The notes below the pieces were generated by a model. It worked only from the letters and a program-made list of their open reading frames with translations, did no database searches and was not told where the DNA came from. 7,700 nucleotides of DNA from JAFKKS01 sp039808325. Its GTDB lineage: Bacteria; Pseudomonadota; Alphaproteobacteria; Rhizobiales; Xanthobacteraceae. Positions 6,060-7,700 of the stretch are shown in pieces (position 1 is the stretch's first letter; each line of letters opens with the position of its first letter). Made by a program: the position numbers and the translations under genes. The stretch covers positions 1 through 7,700 of the forward strand of contig JBDHSU010000164.1 of the NCBI GenBank assembly GCA_039808325.1. The letters run 5' to 3'.

Positions 6060-7382
6060 ATGCAAAACCTTCCCTTCGACCATTCCATCGACAAGGCGCG
6101 CGAGGAGACGATCGGCCGCGAGGGCGTCGGCACGGCGGCGTTCGACGCGACGTTGGAACGCACGCGCGCCGCGCTCGACTGGCTGCGCGCGCGCCATGCC
6201 GACGACGGGTTGCGATTGCTGCGTCTGCCGCAGGAGCGCGGCGATCTGGCCGCGATTCAGAAAGCCGCCGACCGGCTGCGCCAGGGCGCGACCGATATCG
6301 TGCTGCTCGGCACCGGCGGCTCGAGTCTCGGCGGCCAGACCTTGGCGCAGCTCGCGGGCTACGGCGTCGTCGGCGTCGACGCGCTGCGCGACGGTCCGCG
6401 CGTGCATTTCCTCGACAATCTCGACGCCGACACCTACGCGATCCTGCTCGAGAAATTGCCGCTGAAGACGACGCGCTTCGTCGCCATCTCGAAGTCCGGC
6501 GGCACCGGCGAGACCTTGATGCAGGTGATCGCCGCGCTCGACGCGGTGAAGAAAGCGGGCCTCGAAGCCCATATCGCCGCGAATTTCTTCGGCATCACCG
6601 AGCCGGCGAAGGCGGGCAAGCGCAACGGGCTGCGCGAGCTTCTCGGCGGCTTCAAGGTCCCGATGGAGGATCATGATCCCGGCGTCGGCGGCCGTTATTC
6701 GGTGTTGACCAATGTCGGCCTGCTTCCCGCCGCGATCCTCGGCCTCGACATCGCCAAGGTGCGCGCCGGCGCGGCGGAAGCGCTCGCGCCCGTGCTCGCG
6801 GGAAAGCCGCCGCGGGAGGTGACCGCCGCGGTCGGCGCCGCGCTCGGCTTCGCGCTCGCCAAAACGAAGCCGATCTCCGTCGTCATGGCCTATGCTGACC
6901 GGTTGCAGCGCTTCAGCCACTGGTACGTGCAGCTCTGGGCGGAAAGCCTCGGCAAGGACGGCAAGGGCACGATGCCGCACGGCGCGCTCGGCCCCGTCGA
7001 TCAGCACAGCCAGGTGCAGCTCTTCATCGGCGGCCCGCGCGACAAGCTCTTCACGGTCGTCACCGTCGGCAGCAAGGGGCATGGCCCGCGCCTCGACGCC
7101 GCGTTGTCGAAGACGGTCGGCGAGCCCGAGTTCGGCGGCAAGACCATCGGCGACATGGTCGACGCCGAGGGCCGCGCCACCGCCGAGACCTTGGCGAAGA
7201 ACGGCTGCCCCGTGCGCACCATCCACATCGAGACGCTCGACGAGCGTTCGCTCGGCGCGCTGCTCATGCATTTCATGCTGGAGACGATCGTCACCGCGCA
7301 CCTGATGGGCGTCGACGCCTTCGACCAGCCGGCGGTGGAAGAGGGCAAGGTGCTGGCGAAGACGTATCTCGCCGGCGGATGA
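6060..7382 (+). CDS. pgi: Glucose-6-phosphate isomerase
   Basis: Cytoplasmic enzyme interconverting glucose 6-phosphate and fructose 6-phosphate. It has 440 residues, shorter than the roughly 550 of the E. coli enzyme but like the compact form in several alphaproteobacteria. Two SIS-type sugar-phosphate domains are visible. The first has VLLGTGGSSLGG (81-92) and the phosphate loop ISKSGGTGETL (143-153). The PGI signature DPGVGGRYSVLTNVGLLP lies at 206-223. The likely catalytic glutamate is E295 in QLWAESLGKDGKG, the likely ring-opening histidine is H316 in VDQHSQVQLF, and the C-terminal lysine is K430 in VEEGKVLAK. The ATG at 6060 follows GAAG (6047-6050) by 9 bases. There is no obvious link to the envelope genes upstream, and a 94-bp gap with a palindrome suggests its own transcript, although readthrough is possible. 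A MITE-like element starts 15 bases after the stop. Confidence 0.96.
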   Translation: MQNLPFDHSIDKAREETIGREGVGTAAFDATLERTRAALDWLRARHADDGLRLLRLPQERGDLAAIQKAADRLRQGATDIVLLGTGGSSLGGQTLAQLAGYGVVGVDALRDGPRVHFLDNLDADTYAILLEKLPLKTTRFVAISKSGGTGETLMQVIAALDAVKKAGLEAHIAANFFGITEPAKAGKRNGLRELLGGFKVPMEDHDPGVGGRYSVLTNVGLLPAAILGLDIAKVRAGAAEALAPVLAGKPPREVTAAVGAALGFALAKTKPISVVMAYADRLQRFSHWYVQLWAESLGKDGKGTMPHGALGPVDQHSQVQLFIGGPRDKLFTVVTVGSKGHGPRLDAALSKTVGEPEFGGKTIGDMVDAEGRATAETLAKNGCPVRTIHIETLDERSLGALLMHFMLETIVTAHLMGVDAFDQPAVEEGKVLAKTYLAGG

Positions 7383-7397
7383 GCTCTAACGCTTTTT

Positions 7398-7563
7398 CGT
7401 CATCCTGGGGTGCGAGGCGCGTTGGCGCCGAGCCTCGAAGGGCGACAGCCACCGATGTCGGATATATCCGACATCGGCAGTTCATGCTGCTGAAATCGGC
7501 GGTAGCCGACTTCGGGGGCCGCACATCCTTCGAGGCCCGCTTCGCGAGCACCTCAGGATGACG
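7398..7563. mobile_element. MITE-like nested inverted-repeat element (no coding capacity)
   Basis: A 166-bp element bounded by 16-bp terminal inverted repeats: CGTCATCCTGGGGTGC (7398-7413) against GCACCTCAGGATGACG (7548-7563), one G/A mismatch. A second perfect 10-bp pair lies inside: GCCTCGAAGG (7432-7441) with CCTTCGAGGC (7527-7536). A small hairpin lies between the left arms (GGCGC, loop GTTG, GCGCC, 7416-7429). The ends look like a dispersed repeat I recall from Bradyrhizobium and relatives (CATCCTGAGG...CCTCGAAGG). It fills most of the 241-bp gap between pgi and the next gene. I see no transposase and no clear target duplication. Short open frames over it are not credible genes. Confidence 0.75.
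7452..7477. repeat. Perfect 26-bp palindrome inside the MITE-like element
   Basis: The half-site CCGATGTCGGATA (7452-7464) is followed directly by its exact reverse complement (7465-7477), with no loop and no mismatch. It is followed by another hairpin: GAAATCGGC (7492-7500), loop GGTA, GCCGACTTC (7505-7513), one mismatch. Such symmetry without a spacer suits a dimeric DNA-binding protein or a cruciform. Its function is unknown. Confidence 0.8.
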
Positions 7564-7587
7564 GGTGAGAGTCATGTGCCGTATATT
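7558..7587 (+). promoter_or_regulatory. Candidate promoter for arfB at the edge of the MITE-like element
   Basis: ATGACG at 7558-7563, the last bases of the element's right terminal repeat, resembles an alphaproteobacterial -35 (TTGACG-like, 5 of 6). TATATT at 7582-7587 resembles a -10 (5 of 6), with an 18-base spacer. Transcription would start near 7594, about 30 bases before the arfB ATG. The -10 lies in the loop of a small inverted repeat, GTGCCG (7576-7581) and CGGCAC (7589-7594). Motif match only. Confidence 0.35.
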
Positions 7588-7623
7588 GCGGCACCGCTCA
7601 CCCGAATACTCTAGAACGTGGCC

Positions 7624-7700
7624 ATGATCCGCGTCACCGACCAGATCGCCATCGACGAGCGCGAGCTCGAGGAGAGCTTCGTGCGCGCCTCGGGTCCCGG
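7624..7700 (+). CDS. arfB: ArfB-type alternative ribosome-rescue aminoacyl-tRNA hydrolase (5' part only)
   Basis: Twenty-five codons are visible before the window ends, beginning MIRVTDQIAIDERELEESF and ending VRASGP. This matches the start of ArfB/YaeJ-family proteins, where an I-x-I-x-E-x-E-L-x-x-x-F-V-R-S/A-S-G-P-G-G-Q-x-V-N-K run leads into the GGQ catalytic loop. The window stops within the codon for the first glycine of GGQ. ArfB is a release-factor-like protein of about 140 residues that enters the empty A site of stalled ribosomes and hydrolyses the peptidyl-tRNA. An in-frame TAG at 7612 limits the start to GTG 7618 or ATG 7624; ATG is preferred from the family alignment. No strong Shine-Dalgarno is visible. 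The call relies on a short but highly characteristic stretch; a full release factor is unlikely because the motif lies at the very N-terminus. Confidence 0.85.
   Translation, partial: MIRVTDQIAIDERELEESFVRASGP

Noticed and set aside
4571..6163. 530-codon minus-strand open frame across the second M16 gene
   Set aside because: Arg/Ala/Asp-rich shadow of a GC-rich gene with clear homology on the plus strand.
5913..7301. 462-codon minus-strand open frame across pgi
   Set aside because: Antisense shadow; composition is low-complexity and the plus strand carries an intact pgi.
7291..7575. Short open frames on both strands over the MITE-like element
   Set aside because: They are explained by the inverted-repeat sequence and have no ribosome site or protein similarity.
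1..7700. CRISPR arrays, tRNA or rRNA genes, phage or transposase genes
   Set aside because: No regularly spaced repeats, no tRNA-like cloverleaf and no integrase or transposase motifs were seen on either strand.

Overview
The window is GC-rich (mostly around two-thirds G+C), densely coding chromosomal DNA. It most resembles an alphaproteobacterium of the Hyphomicrobiales (Bradyrhizobium/Rhodopseudomonas/Xanthobacteraceae-like). The reasons are the codon bias, the short SIS-type glucose-6-phosphate isomerase, the lspA / BamF-like / paired M16 peptidase gene order, and palindromic intergenic repeats of the kind seen in those genomes. Taxonomy is inferred from recognition, not from a search.

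Layout. At the left edge, on the minus strand, lies an azlC-azlD pair (branched-chain amino acid export type); azlD is cut by the window start. A 121-bp divergent intergenic region separates it from a plus-strand RraA-like / HMG-aldolase-fold gene (964-1656). Next comes an envelope block on the plus strand: lspA (signal peptidase II, TTG start), a small secreted proline-rich protein resembling the alphaproteobacterial BAM subunit BamF (DUF3035), a 193-bp gap holding tandem hairpins that include a terminator-like structure, and two overlapping M16 peptidase genes. The first M16 protein carries the HxxEH zinc site. The second lacks it but keeps the R/Y motif, so the two look like an obligate heterodimer. 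After a short REP-like palindrome comes pgi (glucose-6-phosphate isomerase). It is followed by a 166-bp MITE-like inverted-repeat element with a perfect 26-bp palindrome inside. The window ends in the first 25 codons of an ArfB-type ribosome-rescue peptidyl-tRNA hydrolase, cut just at its GGQ motif.

How they work together. LspA, the BamF-like protein and the M16 pair all act in the cell envelope (lipoprotein maturation, outer-membrane protein assembly, periplasmic proteolysis), which suggests an envelope-biogenesis or quality-control cluster. The other genes (amino acid export, RraA-like protein, central carbon metabolism, ribosome rescue) are ordinary housekeeping neighbours. I see no clear new defence, mobile or biosynthetic system. 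The points worth a second look are the hairpin-rich leader of the M16 pair, the nested palindromic element after pgi with a possible arfB promoter at its edge, and the unclear lipoprotein status of two envelope proteins encoded next to lspA.
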